Of a stretch of 64,000 bases of DNA, positions 40,311 to 51,895 are shown in pieces. The notes beneath the pieces were generated by a model. It searched no databases, had not been told where the DNA came from, and was given only the letters and a program-made list of their open reading frames with translations. Where the stretch lies: positions 1,478,350 to 1,542,349 of the forward strand of contig NC_084773.1 of the NCBI RefSeq assembly GCF_028858725.1. The letters are read 5' to 3'. The translations under genes and the position numbers were made by a program. Source of the DNA: Colius striatus (lineage: Eukaryota > Chordata > Aves > Coliiformes > Coliidae). How positions within the stretch are numbered: position 1 is the stretch's first letter; every line of letters starts with the position of its first letter.

Positions 40311-40444
40311 ACAACATGTCAACAAAACGAAGGGTGGGAGCACCAGGCCTGTTCCTGGTCCAGGCCTCAGTTAACCCGGGTTAACTGAGGCCTGGACCAG
40401 GAACAGGCCTGGTGCTCCCACCCTTCGTTTTGTTGACATGTTGT
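40311..40444. repeat. Perfect spacerless 134-bp palindrome (67-bp arms)
   Basis: Pairing each base x with 80755-x, I checked all 67 pairs and found no mismatch. The centre is CCC|GGG at 40375-40380 within GTTAACCCGGGTTAAC. Pairing stops at 40310/40445. An 18-bp direct repeat of the central motif with one mismatch (40294-40311 versus 40366-40383) ends exactly where the left arm begins. The arms carry no gene and no obvious transposon signature. In single-stranded DNA or RNA the element would fold into a 67-bp hairpin. It may be a real fold-back duplication or an assembly artefact. Confidence 0.97.
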
Positions 40445-42226
40445 TGACTGTTGTTTGAAGTCAGGTAGTCTGAACCAAAATGGGCTCATTTGTAGCCACT
40501 TTTCTCTTTAAAAGCTCCTGCACATAGCTGAAATTCAGCAATCTGTACTCCTCCACCAGCCAGTGGTTGGTGTTTGGTCCAGGTTGTAGTGAAGCCTCTG
40601 GAGTGAGTCACTGGAGGATTGTTTCAACCTAGCCAAGGAAATTGGCACTGTGGAAGGGAAACTGAAGCTACTCCCAAAAGAATTCAGAGCAATAAGCTTG
40701 AGCAGCAGTGATGTTAAGTACCTTAAGGTATTCTGTGTCTTAGGGCAGCAAAGCTTTTCACCTAATTTCTCAGGTCAAGTGACCTCACCCCCAGATGAGG
40801 GTGCAGATGAGCACCCCAGCCATGTGTAATTTCTAGCTGTTGCCCTCAATGACTGTCAGTGTTATCTGCCTGGTGCCACTCAGACATAGCTTTTTGGGGT
40901 TATTTCTCAAATCCAATGGAATTATTCAGGACATTCTCTGAAAAGATGGTCAGAAGCTATCAACTGTTTGTCTGAACTATGCAAATGAAGTAGCATGGTT
41001 TCTTTCTTCTTTATCAGCCCAGTCCTCCCTTACCACTTGTAGCTCCTTGCAGGGGCTTCCTTGTCCTCGGGGATGAAAAGGGGCAGTCAGGAGTTCTAAA
41101 AACAATCATGTTATGTTTCCTGGCTGGCATGGAGCACACACTGTCTTTTCAGCTATTATAGCAGTCTAAATGCCTGTTTCCTCTTGTTCTTTGAATAGGT
41201 GTTTATATAGGACATTGATATAAAGCACAATGGACTTTGCCTCTGGAACTGAAGGTCACAAGCACACGTGTGTTTCATCTACAAATTTCAAAGCACTCCT
41301 TAACTAAACCTTTCAGTGAGTAAAGAGGAAAAGATAGATCCATACATGGTGTTGGGCTGCTGCAAGTCAAAAGCACGGGCTTTTAAAATATCCTTCTGTG
41401 TAGCTCCTTTCCCATCCAGCTACTTTCTGTTCTCGCATTCTTTGGCTGTGGGTTGCTGCTTCAGTAGTCTTGGAGCATCCACAGATTTCAGCTTGTGCAT
41501 AACTTCAGTTTACTTTTTGGCACCAGGATGGTTGGGTTTTTTTTTTCCTGTCGGAGCTCAGCAGAATGATTCATCCTTTGGTTTGTTAGTGCAACACCAC
41601 TGTGCACCATGTACTTGAGAAAGGAGAGAGGCATCATCCTGTGGTTCCTGGAGGGGGTGAGTGGTGCGTTCCCCTCAGGTTCTGGTGTGTTCTGGTGTGT
41701 GCATCCTCACAGGAGAGCACAGCTGATGCATTCCCTGTGAGGCTGGAGTGTTTGAAACACAAACTCACTTCTGGCAGGATTGTACTTGCTAAATCAAAAC
41801 CAGTATGGGCTGAAACTGGGCGAGGAAAGGCTGCTGAAATTGTTTCCACATCGTCAATAGGGCTTGGAAGGATGGTGAGGGCTGCGGAGGTTCCAAGTCT
41901 GGCCCACTCTGAATGGATTTGAGCTCTAGTTTTTTCACAGTTGGTGAACTGGGGGGATGTGTCCATCCCTCCCCACTCTCCCACCCCCACTTTTTTTATT
42001 CTCCCCATTCTGGGAGAGAGCTGGGAGGAATGTGGAGGAACAGGCAAATTAACTCCCACTGAAAGGCTTCATTCAGACTCCAATACAGAGCAATATAGCG
42101 AGCAGGTACCATTTTGCTTGAGGGGTACTTTTTTTTTGCTTTAAGTGTCTTTATTTTCATTTCATGCTTCAAAGGCTGACTTTCACACAGTAATTCTGTA
42201 GGTGTTCCCACTTCCTCAGGAACCTG

Positions 42227-42259
42227 TGACTCAGGCAACGTATAAATGGGATGACATCA
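42227..42259 (+). promoter_or_regulatory. AP-1 / TATA / CRE-like site cluster
   Basis: TGACTCA (consensus AP-1) at 42227-42233, TATAAAT at 42241-42247 and TGACATCA (one base from CRE TGACGTCA) at 42252-42259 lie within 33 bp of repeat-free sequence. No gene start is evident nearby, so it is only a candidate enhancer or promoter. Confidence 0.25.
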
Positions 42260-43822
42260 GCGGCAGCGCTTGTTTGAATTGCGTTTCCTAAATAGGGACT
42301 GTTGGCTTCTCTTTCCGTACTCACAGCTTTGTTTGGGATTGGGGTGGGTTTTTTCTTCTGATGGGGGAGGGGATGAGGGATTTAAATTCTCTAAGGCATT
42401 AGGAGTAACCACACTGCCTGTGTTTTTAGCCTTTTGAATCACTGAAATCACCGACCCTGGAGTTGACTTAAAACGGGAGCTCCACGTTTTGGAGCTGTTT
42501 GTGAATGGAGTCGTTGTAATTAGGCCTTAACAGAGGTTGTGCTGTTAGAAAGGATTCTTAATGCACTGTGATCTGTGGAGGGAGGAGGGTCGGGGGTGGG
42601 TGGGAAAGGGGAAGGAAAAGGCCTGAGTGTAATTTTCCATTCTTTTGGAAGCAGTGCAAACAAAAGAAATGTGTTTTCACACCACTGGGCAGTTGCAGTG
42701 GGTCTCCCTGGCTGCTCTCAGGAGTGTGTATTTGCACCTCAGGAGGTCCTTGATGGATTTCAGCGTTTCATTTCCTGCCTCTGGTGTTTTTCCATGATAA
42801 CACTTCCATAAAGAGGAGGGGCTGGAGGGAAGTCTGTGGCTTTGGGGAGTCCCCCTGGCAGGCAGGAGCAGTGGGGGAATGGGATGGTGGGGGGCACCCA
42901 CTGTGTCCCTTCCTCCCACAGCCCTCAGGGATGTTGCTGAGGAAGTACTGCTGAGAACAAGCTGAGGAATTCTGGTCCTCAGAGGAGTGTGAGCAGCTGG
43001 ATGTCTGTCTAGGTCAGTTATTCTGGTGTGCACAGACCTGCTCTGGAAGCGTTGCATTTATGATTGTCATGAGCAAAGCATCCCTGGCCTTTTGCTTACA
43101 CAGTACCCACTTTGGACCTCTCTAAAAATGAGTGCAGTGGGAACCTTCCACGTGTCCTCTGGCAGTGCTTTGGGCTGGGGGTTGTCGCTGAGCAGGCAGT
43201 GCTGTTGGGACTGCACTTGGAAGGCAAGCTCACAGCAAGCCTGTGCACCAGGGTGCTGCTGTGAGTGACAACCCCAGGTCATGGGCGTTCTTCCAGTGAT
43301 GTCACCCCATGTCAAACTGTGCCACTGGTAAGAAGCACGTATTCAAAGTTGATTTTCAGAGGACACACCAAAGCAAAGTCCTGAAAAAGGTTCTGGATCT
43401 CTTCTTGTTTGCTTTATCATCATGTGGTTTTCTTTTGGCTTCTTTCTTTTCATTTATTTCGTCCTACCTCCCTAAAGTTGCTGTTCAGCTTCCTTTGGAT
43501 CCTTCATTTGCCAGCTCACCCTTGTGCAGGGGCCATGGATGCTTTTAATGGAAAACTCTCACTCAAGTTCCACCCAAAGGCTATGAGAGCAATGGCTGTG
43601 TATTGTCACTGGTACTAAGTTGAGAATGCTTTGGGATGATAGGTGGTAGAATTGTAACAACATGACAGTTATTTTGTCATGTAGATATGAAGACAACAGT
43701 CCCTTAATTAAAATGTTGCCTATTGCATGTCTCTTGCAGGGGGTTAGGCAGTGTTTGTGGGTTTCTTTAGGGCAGGAGTGAGGAACAAGTGAGCTTCAGG
43801 TACCCTGCAGCCCTCAGCCACA

Positions 43823-44090
43823 TCATAGAATCATAACCATACAATGATGGGGTTGGAAGGGACCTCATCCAGCCCAACCCCCTGCTAAAGCATGTCCACC
43901 TAGATCAGGTCACATAGGAATGTGTCCAGGTGGGTTTTGAAGACCTCCAGAGAAGGAGCCTCCACACCCTCCCTGGGCAGCCTGTGCCAGGGCTCCCTCA
44001 CTGAAACACTGAGTTTCTCCTTATGTTTAAATGGAACTCTTTGTGTTCCAGCATCTTCCCATTACCCCTTGTCCTGTCGCTCTCCAACTA
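43823..44090 (-). mobile_element. CR1 LINE 3' fragment
   Basis: Minus-oriented, ATCATAGAATCATAACC at the left, then the GGGGTTGGAAGGGACC block and the end of ORF2. The block normally reading CTTTAGAGATCATCC is shortened to CTCATCC, a small deletion. Confidence 0.9.
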
Positions 44091-46529
44091 ACTGCCTGAG
44101 ACACTGATGTGACAGTGCCCTCAGAAACCCTGGGGTAAGACATTTCAGCTACTTGCAAGCCCTGCTTTGTTGAGCAGGATTTCAGTGGTGGTTAGCAGTC
44201 AACATGACAAACCTAGGATGGGCTTCTTCCTAACCACAGTCTGATCTGCCAGGGAGAAACAGGGAGCATGTCAAGGGGAGTGTGTACAGCACTTCCCTGT
44301 TGCTGGAGACACTCCGGTTTCATTTCCAGCAATGAGAGGATCTGTTACTTCATTCAACTTCGTGCTGTTAGCACTTGGAAATGTCATTGAGGGATTCTGA
44401 TAGATAACATCACGATATGCAGTGCTTAAAGATCAGCTTTAACAGCAGAACTGTTGATCTGAGATACTGGAAAAGACTGATTTCAGTGGGGTGTCAGGAG
44501 AGGGCTGACACTCGTGCTGTGAGGACACACAGCAGAACATGTGACCAAATGCCTGGGTTTAAATTGTTTTGTAGCTGAAATAATAGGTGGCTTCAGAAAT
44601 TTTCCAAGCCAAGATGTTACATTCCACCTTCCACAGTTTGGAGATGGATATAATGTAATGACTGTGATCTTTACAAACACTGCTTGCTTAAAGCAACTTT
44701 ATCCCCTCCAGAACAGTCAGAGAGGTAGGAAGGTGGATGGAGGCAGAACACCTGGGCTGTACCACAGACCTCCAAACAAAGTCACTTCATCTCTGCTTCC
44801 CATCTGAGCTTTGGGAGAGTCACTTTTGCTGAGTGCTTGGTACAGCCAGACCAATCTTGGGTGAGCCAGGTAGGTGATAGAACAGCAGAAGTGTTAGAGG
44901 TGATACAGATGTATCTCAGCTCTCACCTTGCCTGTTGCTGCCTTTTAATGGAAGCAGTTTGGACGAGGAGTTCAGAAGTGCTTAGTGCAATTATTTTGGG
45001 CTACTCTGTGCCAGACTTTGATGATGTCTTAAACTGGGTGTTGGAATTGTGAAGGGAGCCTGATTTTAACTGTAAAGACAATCTCACATTAAGCATGTAT
45101 TGAGAGAACACCCCACCCCTTTCTGTGTGTAACAGAGGATTAAATAAACCTGCTGTTAACTTTTAACTGCTCGCTGATTCCCTTCTGCTCCTTCTTGCAT
45201 GTATGCACTGGAAAATCTGCTTACCAGGGGGAGTGTTGGGTTTTGTGTAACAAACCAGCTCAAATAGTGAGCACTCCACAAAAGAGCTTTGTTGTTCTTG
45301 CAGGAAAGAAATACAGAACAGGAAAAAGTTACTTCAGTGAACTTTTTGGACACGAGTTTCTGGTTTTGAGGCTTGTGCTCTTTGTGACCAGTCTGACTGC
45401 TAGAAGCTTAACTGTTTGTTTCACAGTGTGTGCATGCTGCTTCCAGGGGGATTCAAATCCACAAGAAGCTTGGGGTTGTTGGCACAGTTGGAAATCAGGG
45501 CAGCAGAACTCAGCAATCCAGTGTGACAGCAGCCAGAAATAACGTTGGCTGTGTTCTCCAAGGCCTGCACTGCCATGTCAGCTTTCTGTCCCCTAGAAGG
45601 AAAGCCTTGGATTCGTTGGCAAAAGGAAGGTGTCCATTGCCTCTGGTAATGGAACAGAAGAGTCAAGAAGCAAGTGAGTAGGTTTGTTGGGTTTTCTCTA
45701 AATGTTCTTAATTAACAAACATTTCTGGATTGGTTCTGACCATGTGCTGTAACTGCTCTCCACAGGAGAAAAACCCCTTTTTGCTGTCCATTGCCTGAGT
45801 GAAAGACAGAGACCTGTTCATGAACCAAGTACAAGGTCCTAAGTCACCATGACCTGTGATTAGTTGGACTACTTAGTGTTGTTAGGGCCATATTTGTGCT
45901 TTACTAACTTTTCACAGTGGATTCATTGGCTGTTCTCCCCAGTTCAGCTTTTCACAAAGTCAGTACAGAACTCCAGTTATGAGACAAGAGCAAATTGACT
46001 GAGATCCTTTGAAATCATTGCCCCAAATCTCCAGTGTCATGAAGCTCCAGCAGCTCTTTTCTCCTGCCATGCCAGTGTTTTCTTTTCTTCCTCTGTTTCC
46101 ATTCTAGATGGGAAGCTTGAAGAGCCAGGAGAAAAGCAGAACTGCTATAGGAGGAGGAACCTGGAAGAGGGCCAGGAAAGTCAGCTATAAAGAGAAAGGC
46201 TTCCTGTTGGAGGCTTTTGGAGCAATGGATCCAGGTTTGCCCCAGTTTTGGAGCTTTCCCATCAAAGGTATTGGCATTGGCCTTGAGTAGTTTACATTCC
46301 TCTTCAGAGCTTCAGTTTGTCTCCTGTGAGCTACAGACAGGTCTCAGCACATCCCTGTTTCTGGCCAGGGCCTGTCTGTCCATGGGAAGTTCTCCTGAGG
46401 CTTAGCATCCATTTTCTTTTCTCTTTTGTGTATGTGTGTGTGGCTTCTTCTCAGGTTGCTCCAGCTATAAGCCTCCAAAGGATCAGATCACAGCGAGCAG
46501 AGGTTAGCCAGACAGCTTTCTACTTCTCC

Positions 46530-46543
46530 CTCTCTCTCTCTCT
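46530..46543 (+). repeat. (CT)7 microsatellite
   Basis: Seven CT dinucleotides without interruption in intergenic sequence. Confidence 0.9.
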
Positions 46544-47415
46544 GTTAAAGAAATCAAGTGCTACTTCTGTCACCCAACTTTTCCAGCGTTCTCTGGAAGG
46601 AGAGGAACATTCTTAACTTGTACCTGCAGGGGAACTGGACCAATACACTCACTTAAACAGACCTCTCATCCTAAAGCAAAAGAAAATATGGATCTGGAAG
46701 CTGTGTGGAAGTTCCTGAAGTGTGTTTTGGTTTGAGGTGATAGTGTAGCTGATTCCCACATCAGGGCTGCAGAGCTAAGCAATGGAGGTTTCCTGAGGAG
46801 ACACATCTTTACTTTCCATCAGTGTGACTAGTCGGCTGGATTACAGCTTCCTCAGCTCTCAAAATGTTGTTGCTGTGTCCCAGCACTGGGGATGTTTTTG
46901 TTTTGTGTTCCCAAGAATCTATTTTCTCTTTTTCTTCAACATAAAACTGAATACATCTGGTTTGTGGCTGTGTAGAATGACTTGAAAATGTGAAGCTCAA
47001 TGGCTCAAAACCAGAATGAATTCCAAATGCAATTATTCCCAACAACCTGACTTTAATTTTGCTTCTGAAGAATTCAAGTGACATATTTTCTCATACAGTG
47101 GTTTCAGGGATTTCCATGAATGCATAACACAGCTGTGGTGAGACACCAGTGTTGCTACCTTGCAGTTGTTCACCTAAAGTGTAACCGAAGTAACTGCTTG
47201 GCCAGAAAGCTTTCTGGTCCCCAAGACACTTTGATGTTGTTCTGCTCCTTATATGCCTCTGTGCAGGACAAACAGCCAAGAGATTGGTGGAGATTTGTGC
47301 AACTAATACAAAAGCAATGGTTTATATCCTTTCCCTAATGCCACAAAGGCAGAAGCCCAGTTTTTGAGTGGCTATGGAGGAGGATAAAGAAATCCCAAGG
47401 CCAGACCCTGTCAGT

Positions 47416-47895
47416 TCACAGAATGATAAGGGTTGGAAGGGACCTCTAGAGCTCATCCAGTCCAACCCCATGCTAAAGCAGGTCCCACCTAGATCAGGTC
47501 ACACAGGAACATGTCCAGGTGGGTTTGAAAACCTCCCCACCCTCCCTGGGCAGCCTGGGCCAGGGCTCCCTCACCCCAACACTGAAACAGGTTTTTTTCC
47601 TTATGTTTCAATGGAACTGTTTGTGTTCCAGCTTCATCCCATCACCCCTTGTCCTGTCACTGGATACAACAGAAAAAAGTGCTGCCCCAACCCCCTGACA
47701 TCCACTCTTTAGGTACTTGTGTTAATGAGCTCCCCCCTCAGTCTCCTCCAGCCTGAACAGCCCCAGGTCCCACAGCCTTTCCTCAGAAGGAAGATGCTCC
47801 AGTCCCCTGATCATCTTGGTGGCCCTGCACTGGCCTCTCTCCAGCATTTCCCTGTCCCTCTGGAGCTGGGGAGCCCAGAACTGGACACAGGACTC
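47416..47895 (-). mobile_element. CR1 LINE, 5'-truncated
   Basis: Minus-oriented: CAGAATGATAAGGGTTGG at the 3' end, then the full 3'UTR and ORF2 tail up to CTGGACACAGGACTC. Small deletions (for example around 47535) put the ORF2 tail in several frames. Confidence 0.92.
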
Positions 47896-49016
47896 GAGTA
47901 CACCATTGTCTGGTGGCGAGGTGACCTGTGGACAGCGTTGGAGGCTGTGTCCTGGGCAGACAGTCACACAGGACACACTCCCAGTTGTCTTTTTGTGGAG
48001 CTCTGGAAAGGAGCATTCAGAGCATGGATTTCTGTGCTGCTGACAGCTCAAAGGGAGAATTTGTGTCATGATTTAGCAAAAGTCAGTTCAAAGAAACATC
48101 TGTCCAGCTGCAGGTTTTGGAGCCTTGCAGAGTTTTAACTCGTGCTGTCACTGGCAAGTTCCCCTTGTGTTCTGGCTCTTTGTGCCCAGTCACTCCGGCT
48201 TCTCACGGCCACGGGGGCTGTGTGAAGAGACTCTGGTGCTGCACTGAGGAAAGAGAAGGAGATACAAAGAGAGGAAGGCAGAGGGCTGCTGTGGGGCAGA
48301 TTGAGCTGTGCTGCCCTTCTCCTAAGGGAAAATGCACATAATCTGCTGTGGGAGAATGTCACAGGAGGACAGAAGGAAGGTTGGCTCCGTCCTGGGGTGA
48401 CTGTTAAAAGGAACAAACTTTTCATGTAAATAGCAGAATATTTCTTCTTGCCTTCATTAGCTCCTCTTTCTCCAGTGATGGATGGAGGGTGGATCTGCTG
48501 TTGACTTTCATCCTCAGCCTTTGCCCAGGCATTTCTCACATTTCCTGTGAGAACTGATAGGACCAAAACCACATCCAGAGTTGAGCTGTAAGAGGGCAGA
48601 GCAGGAGGAGAATCCCACACTCCTCTTTCCTGTGTTTCCAAGCAGAAATTGTTTTCTGCTCGTCAGATTAATCACTGAAGTTACAGATGTGTCAGCAAAG
48701 GCACCATTTGATTTATTGCTGCTGATTTTGCATCATCCTCAAAGGTCACAGCTTGACTCACGTTACAGGCTGCATTTGCAAGCCTGGCAACAACCAAAGT
48801 AGGATTTGTTTTGTTGTAAGGAAATCTATTCTTGCCTTGAAAACCCTTAAAACAGAATCTCCCCCTGTTCTCTTGGTGGTGGCTTTGCAGGACTCAGGTT
48901 GTTCTTCATTTCCCCACTTGAGAACCCCTGATGACATTCTCTTGTACAGGCAGGAACCTGAAGGCTCAATGAGCAAGTGGTTCAAAACAAAGTTGGCTAA
49001 AATAGCACATTTGAGA

Positions 49017-49759
49017 TGTCCCCTGCATCTGGGGAAGAACAAACCCATGCACCAGTACAGACTGGGGACTGACCTGCTGGAGAGCAGCTCTGCAGAGAGA
49101 GACCTGGGAGTCATGGTTGGGAACAAACTGAACATGAGCCAGCAACGTGCCCTCATGGGCAAGAAGCCAATGGCATCCTGGGGGCATCAAGAAGAGTGTG
49201 GGCAGCAGGTCAAGGGAGGTTCTTCTCCCCCTCTGCCCTGGTGAGGCCTCATCTGGAGTCCTGTGTCCAGTTCTGGGCTCCTCAGCTGCAGAGGGACAGG
49301 GAACTGCTGGAGAGAGGCCAGTGCAGGGACACCAAGATGATCAGGGGACTGGAGCATCTTCCTTATGAGGAAAGGCTGCAGGAACTGTGGCTGCTCAGTC
49401 TGGAGAAGAGGAGACTGAAGGCTGATCTCATTAACACTTACAAGTACTTAAATAGTGGGTGTCAAGAGGTTTGGGCAGCACTTTTTTTCTGTTGTACCTG
49501 GCAACAGGACAAGGGGTGAGGGGATGAAGCTGGAACACAAAAAGTTCCATTTAAACATAAGGAAAAAAAGCTGTTTCACTGTTTCAGTGAGGGAGCCCTG
49601 GCACAGGCTGCCCAGGGAGGGTGTGCAGGCTCCTTCCTTGGAGGTCTTCAAGAGCCTCCTGGACACATTCCTGTGTGACCTGATCTAGGTGACCCTGCTT
49701 CTGCAGGGTGGTTGGACTGGGTGATCTCTAAAGGTCCCTTCCAACCCCTACCATTCTTT
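49017..49759 (+). mobile_element. Longest young-type CR1 copy, frameshifted
   Basis: Plus-oriented. It begins at LHLGKNKPMHQYRLGTDLL, just downstream of the RT catalytic core, continues through SAERDLGVMVGNKLNMSQQ and the [12 protein letters not shown] region, and ends ...CCCTACCATTCTTTCAG. At least two frame changes (near 49200 and 49490) break the ORF. It lacks the endonuclease and RT core. Confidence 0.93.
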
Positions 49760-51648
49760 CAGACAACATCTCTGCTGCAGTGCTCAATAGTTGAAGAGAG
49801 TTTTACATCCAGGTGGCTGCTCACTCTGAACCCCTTCTCAGCCTGGATCCAGCCAGCCACATCTTTATTGCAAGAAAGGCAATGGCTGACCTGCTCTTTT
49901 GCATTGTTTTCCTCTGAGCTTGCATAATCTGTTTTCTCAGTACATCATCAAAGCCTTCTCGGAGCCAAAGGTAACTTTTGTCCAGATGTGTGCCAGTGTT
50001 TCAGGGGGCAGAATGAGAATATTGCCTACTTTTGAAGGAATAAGTGCAGTGGTTGCAGTTGTTGCTTTGCTTAATTGGCCCTGCAGGTGAAGTAATTCTT
50101 TCTCTGTTGATTGTCAAGTCCCTTGGGGAGGTATGTGAGCCACTGGGAAGGAGAGACTCCCAAGCAAGGGCTGAAGGGTTCCATTAAGATAAACAAAAGA
50201 CCTTCACAGCAAAGGATGACTTTTTTCTTGATGTTTAGCAACTCTGAACTCTGTGGTTGTGGCACTTGAGTTTTCAATCAGATGTGTTGGTATCAGTGCA
50301 TAAACCAGACCAACATGCCCCAGCAGCCAGGACAGTGTCAGTAACTGCTGATGCCGTGAGGAGGTGTTTGATGGGCAGAAGTGACTTCGAATGAAATGAA
50401 GGTCTGTCAGTGGAAGCAAACACAAAGGCCTTTGCTGCTCTGTAACCCTGTAACCATGCAGAGTTACCTCTGGTGCTCTTTCAGTTCATGTGTTGTCTTC
50501 TGAAGAAGTTAATAGGCTGAGATTTTCTGTGGCCTTAGCAGGAGCCCCAGAAGTTGTGACTTGGAAGGAAAAGGAAAGGCTCTTGCTTTCATCTTTGAAG
50601 TATTGTCAGTTCTTGCCATTATTCTTATCCCTACTTCTCTTCCCCCCAATCCCCCCCATGGTTCAGAACACTCCAATGGGTCAGGGAAGAGCAGAGCTTT
50701 GGGTTTAGACTCTGAACTTTTGTTTAAACTAGTTGAAGTCCAAAAAATCCTGTATTTTTGTATCCTTTAGCTAACTGGAGCTAATGTCATTGCAGTGCTG
50801 TATTGTGGGTGCATTTGGCACAAGCCACGTGTCACTCATACAACTAGACCCACGTTACTTGAACTGTTTGGTAAGCAGGAGCTTTGAGCTTTGTGTTTTC
50901 CTGGATTAAAGAAGTACCATTGGTTCCACCATGCACAGCAGGATGCTATCAGAAGTATTTTGCCTGCATGGCATTTGCCCAAGCTGAGGTAAACAGTGTG
51001 AAGATAGATAAGCAGCTTTTTGACTATTAAACATAGCAGGCATGTGGCTGACAACAGCTTCGTGCTGACAGATGCCTTTATGTCTGCCTTTGTGATGGAG
51101 GGAAGACAGATGTTCTCCTTGGCATTTAAGAAAGCTGCTGCTTAGCAAAATGAAATGTAAAATGAGGGTGAGGAGTGCACCAGTGAGCAGTGGCACTGGC
51201 TGACCTACAAGCAAGAACAGCCTGAAACAGTCTCACATGAGTGTAACCGAGTGAGTTCCTCCTGCAAGTCCTCAGCTGCTTTCTCATCATTTAGAAGCAG
51301 CCTGTGGAAAAGGGAATTCTGTCTCTTCCAGCTCTGTTAAAATATAAATGCATGTCCCTCTGAGTATCTGTGTGTGACTAATCCCATGCCAGCCCTTCTT
51401 TCCCTGGGACACGTCAGTCTGGTGTGAGTGCTGATGGGATGCAGCGACTGGCAGCTCTGAAACCCCAAAGTTAGTCCCTGGTTGTCTGGTGGATTGGGCT
51501 CCTGGTGCCATCATAAAGGAAAAGGTGAGAAGTTCCTCAGGGCTTCTGCTGTCAGAGGGACACGGGGCTGCCTTCAGGGTGAGGGTTGCTCCAGTGTCTG
51601 GGAGTTGGTCTCATTCAAAGGGGGTGGATCTGGGGAGCTGCTGCTATG

Positions 51649-51895
51649 ATCATAGAATCATAGAATGGTGGGGTTGGAAGGGACCTTTAGAGATCATCCA
51701 GTCCAACCCCCCTGCAGAAGCAGGGTCACCTAGATCAGGTCACACAGGAACATGTCCAGGTGGGTCTTGAAGCCCTCCAAGGAAGGAGCCTCCACACCCT
51801 CCCTGGGCAGCCTGTGCCAGGGCTCCTTCACTGAAACACTGAAACAGCTTTATATTTAAGTGGAACTTTTTGTGTTCCAGCTTTTTGTGTTCCCT
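51649..51895 (-). mobile_element. CR1 LINE 3' fragment
   Basis: Minus-oriented, ATCATAGAATCATAGAATGG followed by the complete 3'UTR and the last part of ORF2. CTTTTTGTGTTCC is repeated at the truncated edge, a short duplication at the 5' junction. Confidence 0.93.

Noticed and set aside
41634..42059. 141-codon minus-strand frame at the start of the GC-richer intergenic part
   Set aside because: No domain, overlaps other equally long frames, and no splice or promoter context ties it to a gene.
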